Assembly (NCBI RefSeq): GCF_001552535.1
Contig: NZ_BCRJ01000006.1
Location: 60,647-124,646, forward strand
Direction: 5' to 3'
Length of the DNA stretch: 64,000 nt
DNA from: Nocardioides jensenii JCM 1364 = NBRC 14755
GTDB lineage: Bacteria > Actinomycetota > Actinomycetes > Propionibacteriales > Nocardioidaceae
Part shown: in pieces, positions 8,417-19,400 of the stretch
How positions within the stretch are numbered: the stretch's first letter is position 1
Layout of the letters: each line of letters opens with the position of its first letter
Translations under genes and position numbers: made by a program
The notes under the pieces: generated by a model
Told to the model about the DNA's origin: nothing
Databases searched by the model: none
What the model saw: only the letters and a program-made list of their open reading frames with translations

Positions 8417-9856
8417 ATGTTCAGGAACCGGATGCCGCGCTACGAGATTCTCTCGGCTGAGGCGATGGCCACCCTCGACGGCGGCTGGCGACGGATCCTC
8501 ACCGAGATCGGTGTGGAGTTCATGGACGAGCGGGCGCTGGAGCTCTTCCGCGCCGCGGGACAGAAGGTCGAGGACAACACCGTCTTCCTCGATCCGGAGT
8601 TCGTGCTGGCCCAGGTGGCCAAGGCGCCGCGCGAGTTCGACGTACAGGCTCGCAACCCGGTGAACAACGTGCACATCGGCGGTGACGCGATGGCCTTCGC
8701 CGCTGTCTACGGACCGCCGTTCGTGCGCGAGGGTGAGACCCGACGTGACGCCACGATGGCCGACTTCCGCAACTTCAGCCGGCTGGCGCAGTCGTTCCCG
8801 GTGCTCGACTCCGCCGGTGGCGTGATCTGCGAACCCAACGACACCCCGCTCGACAGCCGGCACCTCGACATGACGCTGGCCCTGCTCACCGAGACCGACA
8901 AGGTGTTCATGGGCAACGTCGTCTCGGCGGTCAACGCCCGCGACGTGTTGGCGATGTGCGACATCGTCTTCGGCTCGCGGGAGGCGATCGAGAAGACGCC
9001 GGCCACGATCTCGCTGATCAACTGCAACTCCCCGCTGCACTGGGACGACCGGATGCTGGAGTCGATGTTCGAGTACGTCGCGGCGGGGCAGCCGGTCATC
9101 CTCACACCCTTCCTGCTGATGGGGGCGATGTCGCCGGTGACGGTGCCCGCGGCCCTGGTGCAGCAGATCGCCGAGGCCCTCTCCGGCATTGCGCTGGCCC
9201 AGCTGATCAGGCCGGGCGCACCCGTGGTCTTCGGCTCGTTCCTCTCCAACATCGACATGCAGTCCGGCTCGCCCACCTTCGGCACCCCCGAGTCGGGGAT
9301 CGGGTTGCTGTGCACGGGTCAGATCGCCCGTCGGTTCGGCCTGCCCTTCCGCACCGGGGGCGGACTCACGTCGTCCCAGGTGCCGGACGCGCAGGCCGGA
9401 TACGAGGCGCTGATGACGATGCTGCCCACGTTCCTGGCCGGTGCGAACTGGGTGATGCACGCGGCCGGGTGGCTCGAGGGTGGGCTGGTCTCGGGCTACG
9501 AGAAGTTCATCGTCGACACCGAGATCCTGCAGATGCTCGAGGCGGAGTTCACCCCGCTCGAGATCGACGAGGCGTCGCTGGCCTTCGACGCCCACCAGGA
9601 GGTCGGCCACGGCGGCCACTTCCTGGGCGCGGCGCACACCATGGAGCGCTTCCGCACCTGCTTCTACCGGCCGATGCTCTCCTCGTCGGAGAACTTCGAG
9701 CGCTGGACCCGTGGTGGCGGACTCGACACCGCGGCACGGGCCGGCTCCATCTACCGCACCAAGCTCGAGGAGTTCTCGCCGCCGGCGCTCGATGACGGCG
9801 TACGCCAGGAGCTGGAGGAGTTCGTGACACGCCGCCGCAAGGAGCTCGGCGACTGA
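8417..9856 (+). CDS. MttB-superfamily methylamine:corrinoid methyltransferase (probable glycine betaine, MtgB-like)
   Basis: 479 aa, full length for the MttB superfamily, with the family's GMC-unlike TIM-barrel layout and C-terminal AHTMERFRTCFYRPML region. There is no in-frame amber codon, so it is a non-pyrrolysine member; characterised ones (MtgB, MtpB, MtcB) demethylate quaternary amines such as glycine betaine, proline betaine or carnitine. The betaine genes around it make glycine betaine the leading substrate, yielding dimethylglycine, the substrate of the dehydrogenase at 19889. The specificity is inference. A strong SD precedes the ATG by four bases. It is divergent from its corrinoid partner genes. 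Confidence 0.88.
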   Translation: MFRNRMPRYEILSAEAMATLDGGWRRILTEIGVEFMDERALELFRAAGQKVEDNTVFLDPEFVLAQVAKAPREFDVQARNPVNNVHIGGDAMAFAAVYGPPFVREGETRRDATMADFRNFSRLAQSFPVLDSAGGVICEPNDTPLDSRHLDMTLALLTETDKVFMGNVVSAVNARDVLAMCDIVFGSREAIEKTPATISLINCNSPLHWDDRMLESMFEYVAAGQPVILTPFLLMGAMSPVTVPAALVQQIAEALSGIALAQLIRPGAPVVFGSFLSNIDMQSGSPTFGTPESGIGLLCTGQIARRFGLPFRTGGGLTSSQVPDAQAGYEALMTMLPTFLAGANWVMHAAGWLEGGLVSGYEKFIVDTEILQMLEAEFTPLEIDEASLAFDAHQEVGHGGHFLGAAHTMERFRTCFYRPMLSSSENFERWTRGGGLDTAARAGSIYRTKLEEFSPPALDDGVRQELEEFVTRRRKELGD

Positions 9857-9947
9857 CCACGCCCCCGTGGACGACCGCACCCCGGTGGTCCATCAGCGAG
9901 CAGCGCCCGTCGAGAATGCGAGCAGGACTCCCCTGGGTCGGGCCGGA

Positions 9948-10007
9948 GTTGAGTGCACGATCGATGTCGAGTTCGACCCGATTCTCGACACGGATCGTGC
10001 ACTCAAC
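9948..10007. terminator. Long inverted repeat between convergent genes
   Basis: GTTGAGTGCACGATC (9948-9962) and its exact complement (9993-10007) form a 15-bp perfect stem; inside, GTCGAG and CTCGAC can extend the pairing. It sits between convergent mttB-family and purU genes, so it may act as a bidirectional terminator, or it could be a dispersed REP-like element. The rest of the 9857-10082 gap holds no convincing gene. Confidence 0.45.
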
Positions 10008-10067
10008 GCGTCCGGCGTCCGGCGTACGGCGGCGGTGGCGAAGGTGGCGAAGGTGACGTGTTCTGGA

Positions 10068-10084
10068 GACCCCCCCCGGGGGTC
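10068..10084 (-). terminator. G/C palindrome at the end of purU
   Basis: GACCCCC and GGGGGTC pair around a three-base CCC loop directly at the purU stop codon. It is a short, very stable hairpin without a T tract. Confidence 0.35.
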
Positions 10085-10991
10085 AGCGGAAGACGACGGT
10101 GCGGTGGCCGTTGAGCAGCACCCGGGACTCGGAGTGCCAACGCACGGCCCGTGAGAGCACCTGAGCCTCCACGTCGCGCCCGGCGGAGACGAGCTGCTCC
10201 TGGTTGTGGTTGTGGTCGACGCGCATCACGTCCTGCTCGATGATCGGCCCCTCGTCGAGGTCGCCGGTGACGTAGTGGGCGGTCGCGCCGACCAGCTTCA
10301 CGCCCCGGTCGAAGGCCTGGTGGTAGGGCTTGGCGCCCTTGAAGCTGGGCAGGAACGAGTGGTGGATGTTGATCGCCTTGCCGGACAGCGCACGACACGT
10401 CGGGTCGGAGAGCACCTGCATGTAGCGGGCCAGCACGACGAGGTCGACCCCGTGCTCGGCGACCAGGCGCAGCATCTCCGCCTCGGCCGCCGGCTTGGTA
10501 GCGGCCGTCACCGGAATGTGGTGGAAGTCGATGCCGTAGGACCGGACCAGTGCCTCGGCGTCGGGATGGTTCGAGATGACCGCGGGGATCTCGATCTGAA
10601 GGGCGCCGGTGGAGGTGCGGAAGAGCAGGTCGTTGAGACAGTGGAGATGCTTGGAGACCATGATCAGCGTGCGGTACGGCGCGGCCGCGTCCCACAGTTC
10701 GAAGGCCATCGACAGCTCGGCAGCGACATCGGCGAAGTCCTCGCGAAGTGCTGCCACGTCGGGGGCCGCACCCTCGACCTCGAAGTCGATACGCATGAAG
10801 AACCGGTTCGTGAGCCGGTCTCCGAACTGCTGGCTCTCGATGATGTTGGCTCGATTGCGCACCAGGAATCCCGTCACCGCGTGCACGATGCCGGAGCGGT
10901 CGGGGCAGACCAGCGTGAGGACGAAGTCACCGGCTGGGTCGCTGGCGTTGGCGGCGTACTGGAGAACCATGGTGCCCCTGTTCTGTGGCAT
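10083..10991 (-). CDS. purU: Formyltetrahydrofolate deformylase
   Basis: 302 aa. An N-terminal ACT domain (about residues 20-90, starting FVLTLVCPDRSGIVHAV) precedes a formyltransferase-fold catalytic domain (about 105-300) with NHPD, INIHHSFLPSF and GATAHYVT...DEGPIIEQD, including the family's catalytic Asn, His and Asp. It hydrolyses 10-formyl-THF to formate and THF. In a locus that loads methyl groups onto THF, it would regenerate free THF. An alternative ATG at 10970 skips seven residues. Its promoter shares the GTTGCGTA repeats with the divergent iclR gene. Confidence 0.95.
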   Translation of the reverse strand: MPQNRGTMVLQYAANASDPAGDFVLTLVCPDRSGIVHAVTGFLVRNRANIIESQQFGDRLTNRFFMRIDFEVEGAAPDVAALREDFADVAAELSMAFELWDAAAPYRTLIMVSKHLHCLNDLLFRTSTGALQIEIPAVISNHPDAEALVRSYGIDFHHIPVTAATKPAAEAEMLRLVAEHGVDLVVLARYMQVLSDPTCRALSGKAINIHHSFLPSFKGAKPYHQAFDRGVKLVGATAHYVTGDLDEGPIIEQDVMRVDHNHNQEQLVSAGRDVEAQVLSRAVRWHSESRVLLNGHRTVVFR

Positions 10992-10997
10992 CGAGCG

Positions 10998-11036
10998 TGT
11001 TGCGTAGTTCGCTGCAACAGTCTGCGATACGCAACA
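10998..11036. promoter_or_regulatory. Inverted GTTGCGTA half-sites between purU and iclR
   Basis: TGTTGCGTA (10998-11006) and its exact complement TACGCAACA (11028-11036) flank a 21-base spacer that itself holds GTTCGCTGCAAC. The same half-site recurs upstream of betB and of the dimethylglycine dehydrogenase gene. Probable binding region of the adjacent IclR protein, controlling both divergent genes. Confidence 0.55.
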
Positions 11037-11058
11037 GCACCTGCGCCAGTGCCTGCGC

Positions 11059-11064
11059 TAATGT
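11059..11064 (+). promoter_or_regulatory. Leaderless -10 box for second iclR
   Basis: TAATGT lies six bases before the ATG at 11071, matching a leaderless transcript. The half-site pair at 10998-11036 is just upstream, around the expected -35. Confidence 0.55.
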
Positions 11065-11070
11065 CGCGGC

Positions 11071-11841
11071 ATGGACAAGCCCCGCACGGTTGACGGAGTC
11101 CAGTCGGTCGACCGGGCGCTGAACATCCTCGAAGGCATCGCCCGACTCGGGGTGGTCGGAGTGACCGAGATCGCCGGCGAGCTCGGAGTCCACAAGAGCA
11201 CGGCCTTCCGGCTGGTGGCCACGCTCGAGGCGCACGGTCTCGTGGAGCAGACGGGCGAACGCGGCAAGTACCGCCTCGGCGTGGGCATCCTGCGCCTCGC
11301 CGGGGCCACCACGGCCCGGCTCGACGTGGTCCAGGAGGCCCGGTCGGTCTGCCGGAAGCTGGCCGCCGAGACCGGGGAGACGGTGAACATCGCCGTGCTC
11401 TCCGAGCACTCGGCGCTCTACCTCGACCAGGTCGCCGGATCCTCGGCCCTGCAGTCGCACAACTGGGTCGGCCAGCACATCCCCCTCCACGCGACCAGCA
11501 ACGGCAAGGTCCTGCTCAGCGGTCTGGCGCCCGACGACCTGGAGGAGTTCCTCGGAGCCCTGCCGGCCTACACCGAGCTGACGATCACGCGGAAGGGCAA
11601 GCTCCGCAAGGAGCTCGACCATGCTCGCGACGTGGGCCATGCGGTGGCCGTCGACGAGCTCGAGGTGGGTCTGACCGCCGTCGCCGCGCCGATCCGGAAC
11701 GCCCACGGTGACGTGATCGCCTCGATGAGCGTCTCCGGCCCCACCTTGCGACTCGACCGCGAGCGGGTGGACGAGGTCGTCGAGCAGGTGATCGCGGCCG
11801 CCACCGAGGTGTCCTACCGCCTGGGCTGGGGTCACCGTTAG
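11071..11841 (+). CDS. IclR-family regulator, probable betaine-catabolism regulator
   Basis: 256 aa. Winged HTH at about residues 8-70 (LGVHKSTAFRLVATLE) and IclR effector domain at about 80-250 (ATSNGKVLLSG; SVSGPTLRL). It is divergent from purU and codirectional with betB. The GTTGCGTA repeat family at its own promoter, at betB and at the dehydrogenase gene suggests it controls the whole choline-to-sarcosine pathway. It is clearly different from the IclR at 7520-8329, which has another operator type. Confidence 0.9.
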   Translation: MDKPRTVDGVQSVDRALNILEGIARLGVVGVTEIAGELGVHKSTAFRLVATLEAHGLVEQTGERGKYRLGVGILRLAGATTARLDVVQEARSVCRKLAAETGETVNIAVLSEHSALYLDQVAGSSALQSHNWVGQHIPLHATSNGKVLLSGLAPDDLEEFLGALPAYTELTITRKGKLRKELDHARDVGHAVAVDELEVGLTAVAAPIRNAHGDVIASMSVSGPTLRLDRERVDEVVEQVIAAATEVSYRLGWGHR

Positions 11842-11861
11842 GTCAAAGTTCCTCGATTCAC

Positions 11862-11890
11862 TTGACGTCGCAGGGACAGGCGGCAATCCT
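11862..11890 (+). promoter_or_regulatory. Candidate sigma70-type promoter for betBA-transport operon
   Basis: TTGACG (11862-11867) and AATCCT (11885-11890) are separated by 17 bases. The two GTTGCGTGA repeats follow at 11911 and 11930, a roadblock position for a repressor. Confidence 0.4.
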
Positions 11891-11910
11891 GCCAAAGGGC
11901 GATCCTGTGG

Positions 11911-11946
11911 GTTGCGTGACATGAGACATGTTGCGTGATGCGCGAC
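11911..11946. promoter_or_regulatory. GTTGCGTGA direct repeat upstream of betB
   Basis: GTTGCGTGA occurs at 11911-11919 and 11930-11938. The second copy continues as TGCGCGAC, giving an imperfect 17-bp palindrome like the one upstream of the dehydrogenase gene at 19858. Likely operator of the neighbouring IclR. Confidence 0.5.
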
Positions 11947-11974
11947 GAGACCCTCCGGAGAGGTGGGGCGAGCG

Positions 11975-13447
11975 GTGCCGGAGATCTACATTGACGGCCA
12001 GTGGTGTGCCGCGCGCGCTCACGGTCGACGCGAGATCCGCTGTCCCGCCGACGGCACCCTGGTCGCTGAGGTCGACGACGGGGACGCTGCCGACACCGCC
12101 GCGGCGATCGCTGCCGCGCACCGGGCCTTCCACGACGGACCGTGGCCCACGACCGCGGCCCGCGAACGGGGGGACCTGCTGCTGCGGGTGGCCGACCTGC
12201 TCGAGCGGGACAGGGCGACGGTGGCACGAGCGGAGTCGCTCGACACCGGCAAGAGGCTCGTCGAGAGCGAGTACGACGTCGACGACGTCGTGGGCGTGTT
12301 CCGCCACTACGGTCTCGTGGCGGCCGAGGACGCGGGCCGGGTCGTCGACACCGGTGACCGGGACGTCGCCAGTTGCGTGGTGCACGAGCCCCTCGGCGTG
12401 TGCGGACTGATCACGCCGTGGAACTACCCCTTGCTGCAGACGTCATGGAAGGTCGCGCCCTGCCTGGCTGCCGGCAACACGTTCGTGCTCAAACCGAGTG
12501 AGATCACACCGCACTCCGCGATCCTCCTGATGCGGCTCCTCGAGGAGGCGGGTCTGCCGCCGGGCGTGGGCAACCTCGTCCTCGGAGACGGCCCCGGCGC
12601 GGGCAGCCTGCTCAGCACCGACCCCCGCGTCGACCTGGTCTCCTTCACCGGAAGCCTGGCTGTCGGCAAGGTGCTGATGGCCAACGCGGCCGGCACGGTG
12701 AAACGGGTCGCGCTCGAGCTGGGTGGCAAGAACCCCAACGTGGTCTTCGCCGACGCGCCTCGAGAAGCAGCCCTCGACATGGCGCTGACCGCGGTCTTCC
12801 TGCATTCGGGCCAGGTCTGCTCGGCCGGCGCCCGTCTGGTCGTCGAGGAGTCGATCCACGACGAGTTCGTCGACGCCTTGGTCGAGCGGGCCAGGCTGAT
12901 CCGACTCGGTGGGCCGTTCGACACCCAGGCCGAGACCGGTCCGCTGACCAGTGCCGCCCACCTGGCCAAGGTCGAGGCGTACGTCGAGGCGGGGATCGCC
13001 GAGGGCGCGGTGCTCCGGTGCGGTGGCGGCAGGCCCGACGACCCAGCGCTGGCCGGCGGTTTCTACTACCTGCCGACGGTGCTCGACGAGTGCACCAGCG
13101 ACATGTCGGTCGCCCAGGACGAGTCGTTCGGCCCGGTGCTGACCGTGGAGACCTTCACCGACGAGGACGACGCGGTGCGCATCGCCAACGACAGCATCTA
13201 CGGCCTGGCCGGCGCGGTGTGGACCAGCGACGCCGGCCGCGGCCAGCGCGTGGCGCGCCGACTGCGCATGGGCACGGTGTGGGTCAACGACTACCACCCC
13301 TACGTGCCCCAGGCCGAGTGGGGCGGGTTCAAGCAGTCCGGCATCGGCCGCGAGCTGGGTCGCGCGGGGCTGGAGGAGTACCAGGAGACCAAGCACGTCT
13401 GGCAGAACCTGCGACCCGAGCCACAGGGGTGGTTCGCCGGGTCTTGA
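11975..13447 (+). CDS. betB: Betaine aldehyde dehydrogenase
   Basis: 490 aa NAD(P)-dependent aldehyde dehydrogenase oxidising betaine aldehyde to glycine betaine. Motifs: ITPWNYPL and [10 protein letters not shown] (cofactor site), [17 protein letters not shown] with the general-base Glu, and SGQVCSAG with the catalytic Cys. GTG 11975 is preferred because GGAGAGG (11957-11963) is about 11 bases upstream and the protein then begins PEIYIDGQW as in relatives; GTG 11963 is an alternative. First gene of the operon with betA and the transporter, which supports betaine aldehyde over other aldehydes. Confidence 0.9.
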   Translation: MPEIYIDGQWCAARAHGRREIRCPADGTLVAEVDDGDAADTAAAIAAAHRAFHDGPWPTTAARERGDLLLRVADLLERDRATVARAESLDTGKRLVESEYDVDDVVGVFRHYGLVAAEDAGRVVDTGDRDVASCVVHEPLGVCGLITPWNYPLLQTSWKVAPCLAAGNTFVLKPSEITPHSAILLMRLLEEAGLPPGVGNLVLGDGPGAGSLLSTDPRVDLVSFTGSLAVGKVLMANAAGTVKRVALELGGKNPNVVFADAPREAALDMALTAVFLHSGQVCSAGARLVVEESIHDEFVDALVERARLIRLGGPFDTQAETGPLTSAAHLAKVEAYVEAGIAEGAVLRCGGGRPDDPALAGGFYYLPTVLDECTSDMSVAQDESFGPVLTVETFTDEDDAVRIANDSIYGLAGAVWTSDAGRGQRVARRLRMGTVWVNDYHPYVPQAEWGGFKQSGIGRELGRAGLEEYQETKHVWQNLRPEPQGWFAGS

Positions 13448-13496
13448 CAGCGTGGAAGGCCGTGGAGGGCCGAATCGTGAAAGGGAGTGGGTGCGC

Positions 13497-15226
13497 ATGA
13501 CCGATCGCTACGACTTCGTCATCGTCGGAGGCGGCTCCGCCGGGTGCGCCCTCGCGAACAGGCTCTCGGCCGACCCGGCGACCACGGTGCTCGTCCTCGA
13601 GGCCGGACGAAACGACTACAAGTTCGACCCCTTCATCCACATGCCGGCGGCCCTACCGTTTCCGATCGGCAGCAGGTTCTACGACTGGAAGTACGAGTCC
13701 GAACCCGAGCCGCACATGGGCGGCCGACGCGTCTATCACGCCCGCGGCAAGGTGCTCGGTGGTTCCAGCAGCATCAACGGCATGATCTTCCAGCGCGGCA
13801 ATCCGCTCGACTACGAGCGATGGGCCGCCGACGACGGCATGGAGACCTGGGGCTATGCCCACTGCCTGCCCTACTTCAAGCGCATGGAGACACTGCTGCT
13901 CCCGGACGGCAGCGTCGGCGCCGACCAGTGGCGGGGCGGCAGCGGCCCGCTTCGACTCGAGCGCGGCCCGGCACTCAACCCGCTGTTCGGGGCGTTCTTC
14001 GAAGCCGCCCAGCAGGCCGGACACCCGCTGACCGACGACGTCAACGGCTATCGCCAGGAGGGCTTCGCCCGCTTCGACCGCAACGTCTTCCACGGCCGCC
14101 GATTCTCGGCCGCGCAGGCCTACCTGCACCCGGTGATGGACCGCCCCAACCTCGACGTGAAGACCTACGCATTCGTCGAGGGCCTGGTCTTCGAGGGTCA
14201 ACGGGCCACGGGCGTCGAGTGGTCGCGCGGACGCACCAAGCACACGACGTACGCCGAGGAGGTGATCCTGTGCGGCGGGGCGATCAACTCGCCGCAGCTG
14301 CTGCAGCTCTCCGGCATCGGCAACGCGGCCGAGCTCGAGGCGCTCGGCATCGCGGCGCGCCACGACCTGCCGGGAGTGGGGGAGAACCTGCAGGACCACC
14401 TCGAGGTCTACATCCAGTACGCCGCCACGCAGCCGGTCTCGATCGCCCCCGGACTCAAGTGGCGCAACCGGCCCAAGCTGGCCGCTGACTGGCTCTTCCG
14501 CCGCAAGGGCCTGGGCGCCACGAACCACTTCGAGGGCGGGGGATTCGTCCGCGGCAACGACCGGGTCGACTACCCGAACCTGATGTTCCACTTCCTGCCG
14601 ATCGCGATCCGTTACGACGGCAGCGCGCCGGCCGGGCTCGACAAGGGTGCGCACGGCTACCAGGTGCACATCGGGCCGATGTACTCCGACGTGCGCGGCA
14701 GCGTGAAGATCACCTCCACCGACCCGTCGCGACACCCGGCGCTGCGGTTCAACTACCTCTCCACCGAGCAGGACCGCCAGGAGTGGGTGGAGGCGATCCG
14801 GGTGGCCCGCGACATCCTCGAGCAGCCGGCGTTCGCCCCGTTCAACGGCGGCGAGGTGTCGCCGGGGCCGAAGGTGGAGACCGACGAGGAGATCCTCGAC
14901 TGGGTCGCCAAGGACGCGGAGACCGCGCTGCACCCCTCGTGCACGACCCGCATGGGCACCGACGCGATGAGCGTGCTCGACCCGACGTCGCTGCGGGTGC
15001 ACGGCATCGAGGGGCTCCGGGTGGTCGACGCGTCGGCGATGCCCTACGTGACGAACGGGAACATCTATGCGCCGGTGATGATGCTGGCCGAGAAGGCCGC
15101 CGACCTGATTCTCGGGAACACACCCCTGGCGCCGGACCAGGCGCCCTACTACCGCCATCGCGACGGCGCACCCCTGCACCCGCCGGGCGATCCACGCAAC
15201 TCCATCGACTCCGAAGGGGCCCCTCA

Positions 15227-15230
<4 letters not shown>
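13497..15230 (+). CDS. betA: Choline dehydrogenase (GMC oxidoreductase)
   Basis: 577 aa. FAD-binding [10 protein letters not shown] at the N-terminus, GMC signatures [18 protein letters not shown] and [16 protein letters not shown], and C-terminal HPSCTTRMG and [11 protein letters not shown] bearing the active-site His and Asn. Membrane-associated flavoprotein oxidising choline to betaine aldehyde. It starts at the ATG preceded by AAGGGAG; the stop overlaps the ATPase gene ATG (ATGA). Adjacent betB and betaine transport genes strongly support the substrate. Confidence 0.92.
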
Positions 15231-16308
<1,078 letters not shown>

Positions 16309-16312
<4 letters not shown>

Positions 16313-18348
16313 GCCTCGGTCGGATCCCGCGCTGGGCCTGGGCCCTGGTGGTGGTCGGGCTCTGGGTCGTCGTCTGGGCGCTGACCAAGGGCACCGACAC
16401 ACTCGCCCTCCCCGGGCGCGAGCACACCGATCTTCACAACGAGCTGACCGGCTGGCGCAACGACCTGATCGCCGGGCGTGACGACAACGCGCTCATGCAG
16501 TTTACCGGCCAGATCGCCGATGCCGCCCTGAAGTCGGTCGACTGGTTGCAACGAATGCTCTCCAGGCCGAACTACCCGCGACCGGTGCCGGAGATCGGTT
16601 GGCTCGGGCTGCTCGGCATCATCATGTGGATCTCGCATGCGGTCGCCGGCTGGAAGTACGCCGTCCTGAACGGCGCGATCATGTTCATCGCCGCGGTGAT
16701 GGGGCTCTGGGCCGACACGGTCGACACCCTGATCGTCACGCTGCTGGCCGTCATCTGTGCCGTCATCATCGGCATGCCGATCGCGGTCCTGATCGGCACC
16801 AGCGACTGGGCGAACCGGATCATCGGCATCGTCCTCGACCTGATGCAGACGATGCCGACCTTCGTCTACCTGATCCCGGTGGTGCTGTTCTTCGGAACCG
16901 GCGCACCGGCTGCCATCGTCGCGACCCTGATCTATGCGCTGCCTCCGCTGATCCGGGTCGCCGGGTTCGGCATCCGCCAGGTGTCACCCACGGCCATCGA
17001 GGCCACCGACTCGATGGGCCAGCGGGCATGGCAACGGCTGTTCAAGGTGCAGCTGCCGATGGCCCGGCGCACGATCATCGTGGGTCTCAACCAGACGACG
17101 CTCGCCGCGCTCGCGATGGCGGTCATCGCTTCCTACGTGAACGGACCCGGGCTCGGCAGGCCGGTGGTGGACGCGCTGGAGATCGCCGACGTCGGCCGCG
17201 GTCTGGTGCCCGGCGCCATGCTGGTGCTGCTGGCGATCATGCTGGACCGCACCACCACCGCCGCCAGCGAGCGCTCGGAGCTGCTGGCACGCAGTGGGGG
17301 CGGCAACCGCCGGCACCGCTGGGGCAGCCTTGCCGTCGGTCTCGTCGCCGTCGGCGTGATGATCCAGATGTCGCGCGTCTACTCCTGGGCCGCCACCTAT
17401 CCGTCGACGGGCTGGTCGTCCGACCTGGCCGACGGCATCAACAAGGTCGCGAGCTGGGTCTTCTCCACGTTCGGTGACCTGACCGGGGCGTTCAAGGACC
17501 TGGTCACCTACGGCCTGCTCAACCCGATGCAGAGCGTGCTCGCCGAGTCCCCGTGGTTCGTCAGCGGCGCCGCGATCCTGCTCCTCGCCCTGGTGGTCGG
17601 TGGCTTCCGGACGACGGCCACGACGGCCACCGTGACGGCCTGGACGGTGCTGTGCCTGACAGGCATCTGGTACCTCGACCTGTGGCACGACGCGATGATC
17701 TCCCTGAACATGGTGCTGGTCGCGACCCTGCTCACGATGATCCTGGCGGTGATCTTCGGAGTCTGGATGGCCCGGCGGCCCAGAGTCGACCTGATGATCC
17801 GGCCGCTGCTGGACATGGGGCAGACCATTCCGCCGTTCGTCTATCTGGTGCCGGTGTTCTACCTGTTCGACCAGACCCGGTTCACGGCCATCTTCGCCGC
17901 GATCGTCTACGCCGCGCCGGTGGCGATCAAGCTGGTCGCCGACGGCGTACGCGGGGTGCCGGAGACGACCCTCGAGGCCGGCCGCTCGGCCGGCTCCACG
18001 GCCTGGCAGGAGATCACCAAGGTGCAGCTGCCGATGGCCTCACGCTCCCTGGTGCTGGCGGCGAACCAGGGACTCCTCTACGTCCTGTCGATGGTGGTGA
18101 TCGGCGGCATGGTGGGCGCCGGTGCGCTCGGGTACGACGTCGTACTGGGCTTTTCCCGGTTCGAGGAGTGGGGCAAGGGACTCGCCGGAGGCCTGAGCAT
18201 CGTGCTCCTCGGCATCATGCTGGACCGGATCTTCCGGGCTGCCGCGGTGACGGGATCCTCGACGCCGGTGCGGCGCCGAACACGACGACCCGCAAGGGCG
18301 GAGGAGGAGTCGAACGACCGCGTCGAGCCACTGGCCGTCACCGGATGA
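16309..18348 (+). CDS. Glycine betaine ABC transporter permease with two fused permease domains
   Basis: 679 aa, twice the usual ProW/OpuAB length. Two binding-protein-dependent permease domains occur in tandem, each with an EAA-type loop: [20 protein letters not shown] near residue 235 and [20 protein letters not shown] near residue 565. The halves are linked by another hydrophobic section (about 335-440). The fusion would supply both membrane halves of the transporter in one chain. The GTG start overlaps the ATPase gene stop. Confidence 0.9.
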
Positions 18349-18394
18349 AGCGAATCGGCCATGCAACAGCGGCCATGAGAAGAAGGAGATCCAG

Positions 18395-19384
18395 ATGAAG
18401 AACAGATGGAACAGGGGCGTTCGGGTCCTGGGGGTGTCCGCGTGCCTGGCCCTCGTCCTCGCCGCATGTGGTGACGGTTCGATCGACAAGGCGACCGACG
18501 AGAACAAGGAGGCCCAGGCCGAGTGCGGGGGCGACGGCGAGCTCAACCTGGCCGTCAACCCGTGGGTCGGGATGGCGGCCGACGCCTACGTGGTCGGCAC
18601 CCTCGCCGATCAGGAGCTCGGCTGCAAGGTCAACTACAAGGAGCTCAAGGAGGACGTTGCCTGGCAGGAGTTCAAGGGCGGCGGAGTCGACGTGGTCATC
18701 GAGGACTGGGGCCACCCGGCACTGGAGGACCAGTACTTCGCCGAGAAGGGCGACGGTTCGGCCGAGGACTTCGGGCCGACCGGCAACATCGGCATCATCG
18801 GCTGGTACGTGCCGCCGTGGCTCGCCGAGGAGCACCCGGACATCCTGGAGTACGAGAACCTCAACAAGTACGCCGACAAGTTCAAGACCTCGGAGTCCGG
18901 CGGCAAGGGCCAGTTCCTGGGAGCCGACCCGTCGTACAAACAATTCGACGAGGCGATCATCGCCAATCTCGACCTCGACTTCAAGGTGGTCTTCTCCGGT
19001 GGCGAGGCGGCCAGCATCTCCGCCTTCAAGAAGGCGGAGAAGAACAAGGAGTGGATGATCGGCTACTTCTACGACCCGCAGTGGTTGCTGGCCGAGATCC
19101 CGGTCAAGAAGGTCGCGCTGCCCGAGTACACCGACGGCTGCCAGGACGACCCGGCCAAGGTCGCCTGCGACTACCCCGAGACCGAGTTGAAGAAGATCGT
19201 CTCGACCAGTTGGTCCGGTGACGGCGGAGCGATGGTCGACTTGGTCAAGAGCTTCTCGTGGACCAACGAGGACCAGAACCTGGTCGCGAAGTACATCGCC
19301 GACGACAAGATGACGCCGGAGGACGCCGCGAAGAAGTGGATCGCGGACAACCCCGACAAGGTCGACGCCTGGCTCGGTCGCTGA
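18395..19384 (+). CDS. Glycine betaine substrate-binding lipoprotein
   Basis: 329 aa. Signal peptide with lipobox LAAC (Cys at about residue 27), so it is anchored to the outer face of the membrane. OpuAC-type fold: LAVNPWVGMAADAYVVG, a region rich in Trp (VIEDWGHPAL, GWYVPPW, YFYDPQWL) consistent with the aromatic cage that binds quaternary ammonium groups. Strong SD (AGAAGGAGA) upstream. Last transporter component of the operon. Confidence 0.93.
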   Translation: MKNRWNRGVRVLGVSACLALVLAACGDGSIDKATDENKEAQAECGGDGELNLAVNPWVGMAADAYVVGTLADQELGCKVNYKELKEDVAWQEFKGGGVDVVIEDWGHPALEDQYFAEKGDGSAEDFGPTGNIGIIGWYVPPWLAEEHPDILEYENLNKYADKFKTSESGGKGQFLGADPSYKQFDEAIIANLDLDFKVVFSGGEAASISAFKKAEKNKEWMIGYFYDPQWLLAEIPVKKVALPEYTDGCQDDPAKVACDYPETELKKIVSTSWSGDGGAMVDLVKSFSWTNEDQNLVAKYIADDKMTPEDAAKKWIADNPDKVDAWLGR

Positions 19385-19400
19385 TGAAGATTGCAGTCTG

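Noticed and set aside
8417..9856. Possible pyrrolysine-type MttB
   Set aside because: The reading frame has no internal TAG and no pyl genes or tRNA-Pyl are in view, so it is the non-Pyl subgroup.
8363..9880. 505-codon minus-strand frame opposite the MttB-family gene
   Set aside because: GC-rich third-position shadow; no protein features, and the plus-strand gene has an SD and clear family motifs.
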